A program made the translations under genes and the position numbers. Below are positions 24,501 to 32,603 of a DNA stretch of 64,000 nucleotides, piece after piece; positions within the stretch are counted from its first letter, which is position 1, and every line of letters starts with the position of its first letter. This stretch comes from Owenia fusiformis. Taxonomy: Eukaryota; Annelida; Polychaeta; Sabellida; Oweniidae. Below the pieces are notes generated by a model. The model was not told the DNA's origin. It worked only from the letters and a program-made list of their open reading frames with translations, and did not search any database. Where the stretch lies: contig CAIIXF020000001.1 in NCBI GenBank assembly GCA_903813345.2, forward strand, positions 36,613,366 through 36,677,365, in the 5' to 3' direction.

Positions 24501-25958
24501 GAACTAATACATTGATCACTTCATGACTTGTGTGTTTTGGAAGTTTTGGTAAGGTAATAAGACCAAAACTCGCAATTAAAATTGTGATGTGGAAAAATGC
24601 CGGACATTTGATTTCAAATTTTATGATTACTACATGACCCGTTATACATGTGGGAATTTATCTTTGAACGAAGGCCACGATACAGTGGCCTTAGAAGAAG
24701 GTAACCTTGGCCTTACTCGAGTCGCTAGCCAATACTTGGCTAGAGGGGATTTCATCTGGAATACTGTGATCTCCATTTGAAAAAAGCTGGCCGCCGTGTC
24801 ATAAATTTATTGAATATTTTAAAAATCGCCAGATAAATAAATCATTAATCAAAACGGACCTCGCTCGGCTCTTTGATGAGATATGACATGATTTCATCTA
24901 AAATTAAAACAAAATGGCTCCAAGAAAAATGGCGATGTTCGAAAACTGGACGAAATGTCGTTAACGTCTGACATTAGTAGAGTCCATTTCACTGCTTCAT
25001 TGCGTCAGTAGAACGGCAAAAATAAGAAATTGGGAGACCATTGTGCAATAATATATGGAAAAGTCTATTCATAATGTATATGAATGACATTTGTATATTT
25101 CAGATTTTTTAGTTTTTTGTGCAATAAGCCTGTGCCGTCTTGTAATTTGAAGAATTTCAGCCATGTTAATCTTATTGAAAATAACATGGCAGAGAAGCAT
25201 CCAAATATAAGAGGCCACACACTTTATAAGCCAAACTAGAAGCAATCCAAGATATACAAATGTCATTCATGTACAATAGGAATATATTTTTCCATATATC
25301 ATTGCAAAATGATATTTTGATTTCTAATTTTGTAGCTTTTACTGACGCAGTTAAACAGTGAATGGACTCTGACTGGCTGTAAATTCTTAGTTAGCGATCC
25401 AGAAGATGTGAACTAATACACTGATCACTACAGTTGGGGACAAAAATAAATGACAGGTCGATTTTCGATCACCATTTCCTAATTATGGTGGTCTGAAAGC
25501 CCATAATTTCCAATATTGTCTAGATATATATCCCTTAAAATTTGTATATTTTACATTTTGTATAATCACATCCACTGATGTATGGCCTCTTGTAAATTCT
25601 CTTATTTTTAACATGGGAAATCCTCACTTCAGCAAATCCACCTGTCATTTATTTATGTCCCCAACTGTATATGTGTGTTTTGGAATTTTTGGTGAGGTAA
25701 TAAGACCAAAACTCGCAATTCAAATTGTGATGTGGAAAAATGGCGGACATATGATTTCAAATTTTATGATTACGACATGACCAGTTGTTCATGCAGGAAT
25801 ATATCTTTACTGGAAGGCCGCGATACAGTGGCCTTAGAAGAAGGTAACCTTGGCCGAGCCTAGATCTAAAAAAATTATTGAATTTTTATTCATGCTCAAG
25901 AATAAAAGAAGAAAAAGAAGCAAGAAGGCTTACCATACAATTCTTTGGATGCCCACAT
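11574..25958 (-). CDS. compact dystrophin-family protein (WW, EF-hand region, ZZ, coiled coil)
   Basis: Sixteen coding exons, all in continuous frame on the minus strand: 25958-25934, 23679-23619, 23358-23297, 22903-22829, 22658-22457, 17020-16935, 16497-16418, 16033-15956, 15409-15243, 14774-14663, 14199-14069, 13830-13692, 13196-13084, 12905-12722, 12574-11815 and 11674-11574 (TAG). They encode 791 residues: WW about 12-40 (W15, W37), dystrophin EF-hand region 50-260, ZZ finger 266-312, coiled coil 407-505, Pro/Ser/Gln-rich tail 506-791. The order matches the C-terminal part of dystrophin/utrophin/DRP2. The spectrin rods and actin-binding domain are absent, and the divergence suggests a dystrotelin-like or Dp71-like stand-alone member. 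Relatives link the cytoskeleton to dystroglycan through WW-EF-ZZ and bind syntrophin and dystrobrevin. The start is less certain: an AG (25990-25989) upstream in the first exon could make it an internal exon. Confidence 0.88.
12722..13196 (-). CDS. coiled-coil exons
   Basis: Exons 13196-13084 and 12905-12722 encode a heptad-rich segment including [18 protein letters not shown], close to the dystrophin motif QILEDHNKQLESQLHRL. In dystrophin and dystrobrevin this region makes the dystrophin-dystrobrevin heterodimer. Confidence 0.88.
14443..14640. mobile_element. possible one-ended Tc1/mariner-like remnant
   Basis: TA followed by CAGGGTGTTCGGAAAGTAAAG at 14441 resembles mariner-type termini. 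I did not find a matching inverted right end, so the extent is a guess. Confidence 0.35.
14663..15409 (-). CDS. ZZ zinc-finger exons
   Basis: Exons 15409-15243 and 14774-14663. They encode [20 protein letters not shown], then [20 protein letters not shown], then [20 protein letters not shown]. Predicted zinc ligands are C267, C270, C282, C285, C291, C294, H304 and H308. The core CNIC..PIIGFRYR..FNYD(I/L)CQ.CFF is shared with dystrophin, but here the RCLKC pair keeps the full ZZ consensus, where human dystrophin (from memory) has RSLKH. Confidence 0.93.
15770..15950. repeat. degenerate (acagtatagc)n low-complexity tract
   Basis: Irregular repetition of cagtacagcatag-like words lies in the intron just downstream of exon 8. 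Confidence 0.6.
15956..17020 (-). CDS. EF-hand region exons, second part
   Basis: Exons 17020-16935, 16497-16418 and 16033-15956. The first encodes [25 protein letters not shown], equivalent to [20 protein letters not shown]..EDKYR of dystrophin. The others encode [17 protein letters not shown] and [20 protein letters not shown]. Phases join without a break. The donor at 16934 (GTTGGT) is weaker than the others. Confidence 0.9.
17231..22429. mobile_element. giant foldback element with tandem-array arms
   Basis: The ends TACTCTAAGAGCGAGGAGG (17231) and its reverse complement (ending 22429) are flanked by a 3-bp direct TTA (17228-17230 and 22430-22432). About 700 bp of each outer arm match closely in inverted order. 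Inward, each arm becomes a degenerate tandem array of a roughly 180-bp unit containing 'aattgtacaatatcaggtct': about 12 units on the left and about 6 on the right. A loop of about 300 bp (20368-20672) has no ORF. The TWA-type duplication fits PIF/Harbinger or Zator; the architecture resembles FB/TU foldback elements. It fills nearly all of the intron 17021-22456. Confidence 0.9.
19933..20222. mobile_element. about 290-bp MITE nested in the left foldback arm
   Basis: It interrupts a repeat unit of the left arm. The ends AGAATCAGATC (19933) and GGATCTGATTCT (about 20210) are inverted copies. The start 'ggcagaatcagatcta' also occurs at 16081-16096, suggesting a dispersed family. Confidence 0.6.
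22457..22903 (-). CDS. EF-hand region exons, first part
   Basis: Exons 22903-22829 and 22658-22457 encode [20 protein letters not shown] then [15 protein letters not shown] and NWILNLYDM. These line up with the dystrophin segment that starts [20 protein letters not shown] and ends NWLLNVYD. In dystrophin these helices pack against the WW domain and no longer bind calcium canonically. Confidence 0.92.
22926..23033. repeat. 16-bp minisatellite
   Basis: About seven near-identical copies of gcatgggtgaagtcag sit in the 393-bp intron between exons 3 and 4 of the dystrophin-family gene. Confidence 0.92.
23297..23679 (-). CDS. WW-domain exons
   Basis: Exons 23679-23619 and 23358-23297 join in phase 2. 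Together they encode [20 protein letters not shown] and then [10 protein letters not shown]. The two Trp are 22 residues apart, with the Y-Y-x-N-H core and W-D-H-P end, very like the dystrophin WW domain. In dystrophin this domain, supported by the EF-hand region, binds the PPxY tail of beta-dystroglycan. Confidence 0.9.
24980..25369. mobile_element. 390-bp TA-flanked foldback MITE
   Basis: Ends GAGTCCATTTCACTG and cagtgAATGGACTC are inverted. Comparison with the uninterrupted unit 1 shows insertion at TA (right copy now TG). A related, shorter copy lies in opposite orientation at 60637-60857. Confidence 0.85.
25431..25667. mobile_element. 237-bp Tc1/mariner-type MITE
   Basis: TIRs CAGTTGGGGACAAAAATAAA and TTTATTTATGTCCCCAACTG are bordered by TA duplications at 25429 and 25668. 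Unit 1 of the surrounding duplication shows the empty site. It is non-coding. Confidence 0.92.
25934..25958 (-). CDS. first coding exon (MWASKELY) of the dystrophin-family gene
   Basis: ATG at 25958-25956 opens MWASKELY and runs into donor TATG|GTAAG, which joins in frame to the WW exon. The same frame stays open upstream for 20 codons (LCVIQTLWSCSAISKVFPGI) and then meets an in-frame TAG that overlaps a possible acceptor (gctttatatag). So this is either the true start exon with a 5' UTR or an internal exon of a longer protein. I saw no spectrin-like exon upstream within the window, which favours a start here. Confidence 0.55.
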
Positions 25959-27334
25959 AATTCCTGGGAAGACTTTGGATATAGCACTACAGCTCCAAAG
26001 TGTTTGAATCACGCACAACTATATAAAGCGTGAAATATCTAATTTCAAAATTAATATTTTTAAATTGTAAATTCAAAACGAGGCTGTTGTCCTAATTGAT
26101 TTGTCAGAGATGACTAAGCAGATTTTCTTCTTTTCGCGACTAAAAGCTTCATTCAGTTCAAGTGAAAGACATGAAATAGAAAGCTTTTTATATTTCTCAA
26201 TGGGAGTTTGTCAAATTTTAACTGGTAGAAGAAATATACGTTTATTTAGGTCATAATAGATGCATTCTAATGTTTGAGACATTTATGTTTATGAGCATGC
26301 GCAGATCGAATAGAATTAGATCCAGAAAGTGCGAGAAAGTTATTGCAAGGTGAATATTTGGAAAAGAAAGCAAAAGTTAAGACATATGCGTTTCAGTAAA
26401 CAAAACAACACATTTGTAAGTATATTTACAATATAAACAGTATAGTCCAACCAATAGATTATCTCGTTCTGATCCATTATGAGAATATAAAAGGAAAGTG
26501 TAAACCTGTCAAAAAATTAAAAATTGCACTGGAGATTATTTTTCAAAGCTGTTATTTGACATCATAGATGCTGGCAAAATTCTTTTGTATTGTAGGATCA
26601 GAAGCTCAATAAATATTCCTCAAGATGAGACACCTAATCTCTTCCCGGGAGCCTGTTTGTCCAAATATCATTGTTATCCAAACGCCAGGGGGGGGGTCAC
26701 TGTGTACAAAATTCGGCGGGGGTCCTAGACCCCGGGGGGTTCACTATATATAAACCTTGATGGGGATCCTCGGCGCATGTGGGGTACCCTTTTCAGCGTT
26801 TGGTATGGCAATGGACCCATATTTTAGGATTTGGTGGGAATGCCGGGATGCCCGGAAATTTCTGACTTCAGAGGTATGGCAATGGTCGGACTTTTGCTCT
26901 TCTGGTATGAGAATGGTCGTTGTAGATACGTTACCTAACATTCGTGGTATGGCATTGGTCCAGTAGTTGCAAATTTGAAGTTGTTTTGGATTGTTTCCTG
27001 AAGTATCTTCTTTTCCAGGGCCTTCTTCAACTTTTGAATTTTAGCCCTTTTCCCGGGAAATGAGGACCAATCATAGGCTTTGATGAAGTCTCGCGAGATT
27101 TTTCGTGATTTCAATACAAAACTTGCCGCCAAGAAAAATGGACGCTCGATTCGAAAAGTGGTTGATTTCCAACAATTTGAAGCTTATGGTATAGATAAGA
27201 GTAAGATGTTAAAAATAAAATATATTTAACTGAATCCGAACATTTTATGTGATGTATCGCTATGAGTAAAAGTGTGAGTCGTGTTATTTTGGTCATTTAT
27301 GACCCCAACTACAGTATGGCATTTGTCCTTGATT

Positions 27335-27590
27335 TGAGGTATGGCGATTGGTCCTGTATTTGCACATTTGTATGACATTGATCCTATATTTCATTTACTT
27401 TGAATTAAGGTATGGCATTGGTCCCATATTTGGACATTTGGTATGGCATTTGTCTTACATTTTGACATTTGGTATGGCATTGGTCCCATAATTGGGCATT
27501 TGGTATGGCATTGGTCCTATATTTAGACATTTGGTATGGCATTGGTCCTATATTTGGACATTTGGTATGGCCTTTGGGCGTTATTTTGGT
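27335..27590. repeat. about 30-bp minisatellite (ggtatggcattggtcc...)
   Basis: Repeated words of the type 'tatttggacatttggtatgg' and 'cattggtcct' at about 30-bp spacing. Short open frames across it come from repetition and do not look like genes. Confidence 0.85.
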
Positions 27591-28004
27591 TGGTATGTGA
27601 ACATATTGAAATTTGACAGATTGGTATGTGAACATATTGATATTTGAGGCTTCAGCCTAGGACCCCCGTCGAGTTTTATATACAGTGAACCCCCCGGGTC
27701 CTAGACTGAAGCCTGAGATATCAATATGTTCCCATACCAATTTGTCAAATTTCGATGTGTTCCCATACCAACCTATATAACACTCAAAAGCCATAACAAA
27801 TTCAAATGTCCAAATATAAGACCATGGGCTCTACCACCAATGTTTAATAAATATAAGGACCAATGCTATAATTGGTCAAAAGTAGAATACTTCCCAGGAA
27901 AAAAGCTTATATTTACACTGAAGAAGAATCCGAGAAGTAGGCGATCTTTGAGGAAAACATTCCAAAACAACCTCAAATTAAGGATATGTGTAACTACTAC
28001 AGGC

Positions 28005-29600
28005 CCGTAGCCAGGGGGGGCTCTGAGGGCTCGTCCGAGCCCCCCCCCTGATATCTCCTTAAAAAAATGTGGACCTACCTTTTTGCTTCCTTGAAGAAAA
28101 ACTTGCTCTTCCCCACATTCACTAGGCAATTAAGATTAAAAAACTGGCATTACTGTGCATTGTTTTTCAAATTTTGGCATTATTTTCCAAAATTTGGCCC
28201 AATTTTTTTTCGCGGAGATATTTGTGCCCCTTTCCCTCTGTTTTTTAGGATCATCCTTTGTGATTTGTTAAACATAGCCTTCTTCTTCTTGCGGTTCCAG
28301 GGGGGGGGGGGCATGGGGCCGCCCCCTATGATGGGCCCGGAAAAAAATGTTGGCCCGAAAATATTGTAGGGCCTCTTTAATGGGCCTTTTTTGGCATTAA
28401 TTAATCTTATAGGGCCTTATTTTTTCAATTTCAGGCCAAATTTTCAAAAAAACGGGCTACAAATTTTCAAAATTTTGGTTTTAGGGCCTTAAAAATTTTT
28501 ACACACGGATGGGTCCAGAAAAAATATATTTGGTCAAAAATATTGTAGGGCCTCTTTAGTTGGCCTTTACTTGACCTTTTTACTTGACCTTTTTGGGCCT
28601 TATTTTTTCAAATTTAGGCCAAATTTAAAAAAAACGGGCCATAAATTCTCATAATTTTGGTTTTCCGCGCGGCCATAGGATGGGCCCAGAAAAAAATGTT
28701 GGCCCAGATATTTTTTCTGGGCCTCTTAAGTGGGCCTCTTTGGGCATTAATTGACCTTTTTGGGCTTTATTTTTTTCAATTTAAGGCCAAATTTTCAAAA
28801 TAGGGGCCATAAATTTTCTAAATTTTTGCCCGAATTTTGGTTTTAGGGCCCTAAAAATTTTACGCTGGCCCCTAGGATGGGCCTAGAAAAAAATTGTTTG
28901 GCCAAAACTATTGTAGGGCCTCTTTAGTTGGCCTTTTTACTTGACCTTTTTGGGCCTTATTTTTTCAATTTTAAGGCCAAATTTTCAAAAAACGGGTCAT
29001 AAATTCTCATAATTTTGGTTCTAGGGTCCTAAAAGGTTTTCTACGCGGCCATAGGATTGGACCAGAAAAAAAATGTTGGCCCAAAGATATTGTAGGGCCT
29101 CTTTAGTGGGGTTTTTTGGGCATTACTTGACCTTTTTGGGCCTTATTTTTTGAATTTTAGGCCAAATTTTCAAATAATGGGCTAATTTTTAGAATTTTGC
29201 CCCAAATTTTGGTTTAAGGGCCCTAAAAGATTAAATTTTCTGCGCTGCCCTATGATGGGCCCAGAAAAAATGTAGCCTTTTTGGGTATTACTTGACCTTT
29301 TTGGGCCATATTTTTTCAATTTTAGGCCAAATTTTCAAAAAACGTGCCAGAAATTTTCTAAATTTTGGCATAAATTTGGGTTTTAGGGCCCTAAAAAGTT
29401 TTTCCGTACAAGCGCAGATATTTTTTCCTGACTTGAAATGTTGGTCCCCCTTGTTAGCTTCCGGATCCGCCACTGTCCTTTACAATACAAAGGACTTTGT
29501 TTAGCATGGGGAATTCTTTTTTTTGGGGGGGGGGTTGCGTCGGGGGGTGGGAGGGGAGGGGTTTCGAGCCCCCCCTTACAAAAAGCTTGCTACGGGCATG
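28005..29600. mobile_element. element bounded by GCCCGTAGCCAGGGGGG / CCCCCC..GCTACGGGC
   Basis: 'gcccgtagccaggggggg' (28003) followed by 'cgagccccccccct' is mirrored by 'gtttcgagccccccctt' and 'agcttgctacgggc' (ending about 29598). The inverted ends bracket the roughly 185-bp array, so this looks like one transposon nested in the larger complex. A related terminus (catagccag..gggggg) occurs at 48840. Confidence 0.6.
28320..29420. repeat. about 170-200-bp degenerate tandem array
   Basis: Units begin near 28330, 28509, 28678, 28875, 29051 and 29254 with 'ggatgggcccagaaaaaaat', followed by 'ttgtagggcctcttta' and 'gggccttattttttcaattt'. It lies within the nested element complex. Confidence 0.85.
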
Positions 29601-31604
29601 CTACTAGACCAATGCCATACCACAGGTGTGAGGTTACTTAGTTTGCACAAAGCTATCTCCTGAGAGATAGCTTTGGATATGTTTATATACCCAGTCCATG
29701 TTAAAGGTCTTTTACAAAAATGTAAGAAATCGTGGGAACACGTACACTATTTCAATCGATGCATAACATTCAAAAGTATTGTTTTCCTAACCATATCATG
29801 CGATCCGGAGTCGGGAGACAGTATAATTGACGAAAAATGTATTTGGAACGTATTATTTTCCATATTTTCTAACCAGGAAGTCTGGCCAATGCGCATGCAT
29901 ATAACCGGAAGCGGAAATCTCATGGCATGGAGGCGCATGCGCATTACTCAACTTCCTGAAAAGCCATCTTGAAAATGATCAACTCCGATCAGATTTTCAT
30001 CAAAATATTTCCTCTTCCACTCCGGATAGCCCGATATGGTTAGAAAAACAATACTTTAGAATGTTATACATCGAGTGAAGTAGCGTGTTTCCAAAATTTC
30101 TTACATTTTTCAAAAGACCTTTAAAACAGACTGGGAATATCAAGTTTTGCATAGCCATCAATCTAATGATGGCTATGTGCAAATATAGTAAGGTGTGAGG
30201 TAACATATTTTCAGGGACCATTCTCGTACCAGGAAGTGGAAAATCTGTCCATTGCCATATCTCAGAAGTCATAATGTGGGGAGATTTTATACCAGGTCCT
30301 AAAATTTGGGTCAATTGCCTTACCAAATGTCAAAAAAGGTACCTCATGATCGCTGAGGATCCCCATCACGGTATATATACAGTGAACCCCCAAGGTGCTG
30401 ACGTCACATTTTTGGAATGGAACCTTCAGATTTGGATCTACATCAGACAAATGCCTGCTAATAAAATAAGCTCAAAAATGCAAATGGAATTATGGTCCAA
30501 TGTATTCCCAGTAATATTAGATGGAGAATAACATGCGACTTTCGAGTCTAGTCAAATTACTTGGCTTGACCTAGGCTAATGGCATGTGGAACAAAAAAAC
30601 ATCAATACACTTTAAAACATTTTATTGACTGTAGCAAGGACGACTATAGATTGCACCATATAATCCCCCAAAATATTTCTTTTTTTCAAGGATTATCTAT
30701 GGATTTACAGTCAGGTATTTTCATTTTTCAAACTTCAGAGGACTGGGAATCATTGACCCTGTTCGCTTTTGAATATAGATAATATAATAGTTTCTCAAAT
30801 TGTGTAAATGGTACCCATTCCTTAATCCCTAGACTTTTCTCTGAGGAATTTCCCATAGAAATCCAAGAGTACAGTTCCAAGCAGATTCTGGGATAACAGG
30901 AAAGTAAATCTTTAATACACACCTCATTGGGTTGTTTTGGTTTATATCACAACCCAAAAAGGTGTCTATTAAAGTTAGAAAACTCTACAATGGTTCAGTG
31001 CAAAAATAACAAAATCCTTCTCATAAAATCCTTGTAACATAATACTTTACGAGTATATGTTGTTTTACATGTATATGACCGCCATTTCACCTTAGATTAT
31101 TGCTGATAAGATCTTACGTCAAATCGATAGCATATTTAGACTCTGTGTTAAAGTATATGTAATTATTATATTTGTGCACTTTCTCTAATCTTCACAATTT
31201 TTTAGCATGGTTTTAGATTTAATTATACAAATTCCCTTATATATTATAAACCAGATATACAGTATGAATATTAAAAGTGAAAGTCATCATCTGGCCATCT
31301 CACCCCAAAAGGTCTCCTAGTTCTAATTGAATACTAGAATACTAGAAAGTCTACTAGAATACTAGTAGACTTTCACTACTATGATATACATTTATCAGAT
31401 GATGCTATCTCCTGAAATAATTTATTGTATTACTTTTCTAAAAACTAGTTTTTCATTTATCGTATTTGCCGATCATGAGATATAAATTGCTAAAATACTC
31501 ATATTGTACAAGACTTATCTTTTTTATTTGAAATATAGTATACTTATAAAATGCCCTTTCTTATTGTTGTGAACTTATTTTTGCTATGGTTTAAACCCTT
31601 ATAA

Positions 31605-32428
31605 GGGAGCATATCAAAAGTTCAAGTTTAATCTGTGATCCCCCTCCCCCCTCATAACTGATTGAGAAATGTTGATATGCGTTATTTCGAAAGTTACACT
31701 ATATCTAACATAATATGTAATAGAGTCATTTTTCATAACTTCAAATCTGTATTTTTGAACATTATCATTAGAATATACATATATCTTGTATTGTATCTCA
31801 TTGTGGAAGTTATATCCAACAAAAGATATAAGGCTCTTTCTTGTGTCCTATTGCACCCTTGGTATACGCAGCTAACGAAAATTAGCTGGACCGGTACGGG
31901 TTAACGGTTTTATTTGAATTTAAAACAGCCATAACTTGCTCAATATTGACTTCCTCGTGTCTAATTTGAAATATATGATGCCTCTCGATGCTTTTAAGTA
32001 CCCCAATTTTTTACAGATTTTTAAACGGATCAAAATTCTCTAAATGCGCATTTATGCTCTTTTCTCTCGAGAACGACTGTCTCATTTTCACGATAACTTT
32101 TATTTAGTACTTCTAACATATAAGATCTATTTTTCCCCATCAAGGTATGATGTAAATGACATGCTATTTACATCTTGTGAGTTTCAATGACGCGCGTTTG
32201 ATTTTATAAAAAATGCCAAACTTTGTGACAAAGAATTTCATCCTGCTTGCAGCGAGAAGACGGACCGGTTCAGGGCAATAGAACTATATTTTTGATTTCG
32301 TTTTTTTTAAAATAAAGAGCATCACTAATTGAATTCCTGGGAACGATGTTGGAACTTTTTAGGCCAATGACCCCCTCCCCTAACTGTGTACATTTATTTT
32401 TCCGATACCGATCTTTTGATATGCTCCC
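31605..32428. mobile_element. 824-bp TAA-flanked element, GGGAGCATATCAAAAG termini (copy 1)
   Basis: GGGAGCATATCAAAAG (31605-31620) and CTTTTGATATGCTCCC (32413-32428) form 16-bp perfect TIRs. TAA is duplicated at 31602-31604 and 32429-32431. TWA duplication with a GGG start is typical of PIF/Harbinger elements. No transposase is seen. It ends 175 bp upstream of the KEAP1 coding exon acceptor. Confidence 0.9.
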
Positions 32429-32603
32429 TAACAAGATATAAAAATCTTGATTTCTTTTTCCCTTAAAAATTCAATTTTTTCAATTGTGAAATCTCATATT
32501 CCCCTTAATAAGAGTTATTCTTCATCTTCCCCAACAGGACACCACCCATTAACATTTTTTGTTGTACCATATTTTATTTTTAATTCTTTTTTTATGCTTC
32601 CAG

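Larger units (their letters stand above)
24190..25857. repeat. tandem duplication (about 520 bp) split by two MITEs
   Basis: Unit 1 (24190-24713) and unit 2 (24714-25857) share long blocks such as 'gatttcatctggaatactgt', 'gctcggctctttgatgagat', 'agttagcgatccagaagatg' and 'cagtggccttagaagaaggt'. Unit 2 is longer only because it contains elements 24980-25369 and 25431-25667. The array lies in intron 1 of the dystrophin-family gene. Confidence 0.88.
26690..30400. mobile_element. nested foldback complex with GGGGGTTCACTGTATATA ends
   Basis: The left end (26734-26960: gggttcactatatataaacc, ggggatcct..gcgcatgtggggtacc, tggcaatgg..) is repeated in inverse order at the right end (30210-30400: ggtacc..gctgaggatcccc..tatacagtgaaccccc). 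A third junction of the same family, head to head, lies at 27590-27780 (aggcttcag..gacccccgtcgag..gtgaaccccccgggtc). Inside are a 30-bp minisatellite, a roughly 185-bp array and a G/C-run element. No transposase frame is recognisable, so it is probably non-autonomous or decayed. Confidence 0.75.
25959..32603. other. intergenic region between divergent gene starts
   Basis: This separates the minus-strand dystrophin-family gene from KEAP1. Apart from the element complexes (26690-30400 and 31605-32428), I see no exon with a recognisable protein. Promoters and 5' non-coding exons of both genes are expected here but cannot be placed. The stretch 30450-31600 is AT-rich with no clear feature except a small direct repeat of 'actagaatactag' near 31331-31363. 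Confidence 0.6.

Noticed and set aside
27405-28369. Several open frames of 76-100 codons
   Set aside because: They are translations of the 30-bp minisatellite and the G/C-run element, with no recognisable protein.
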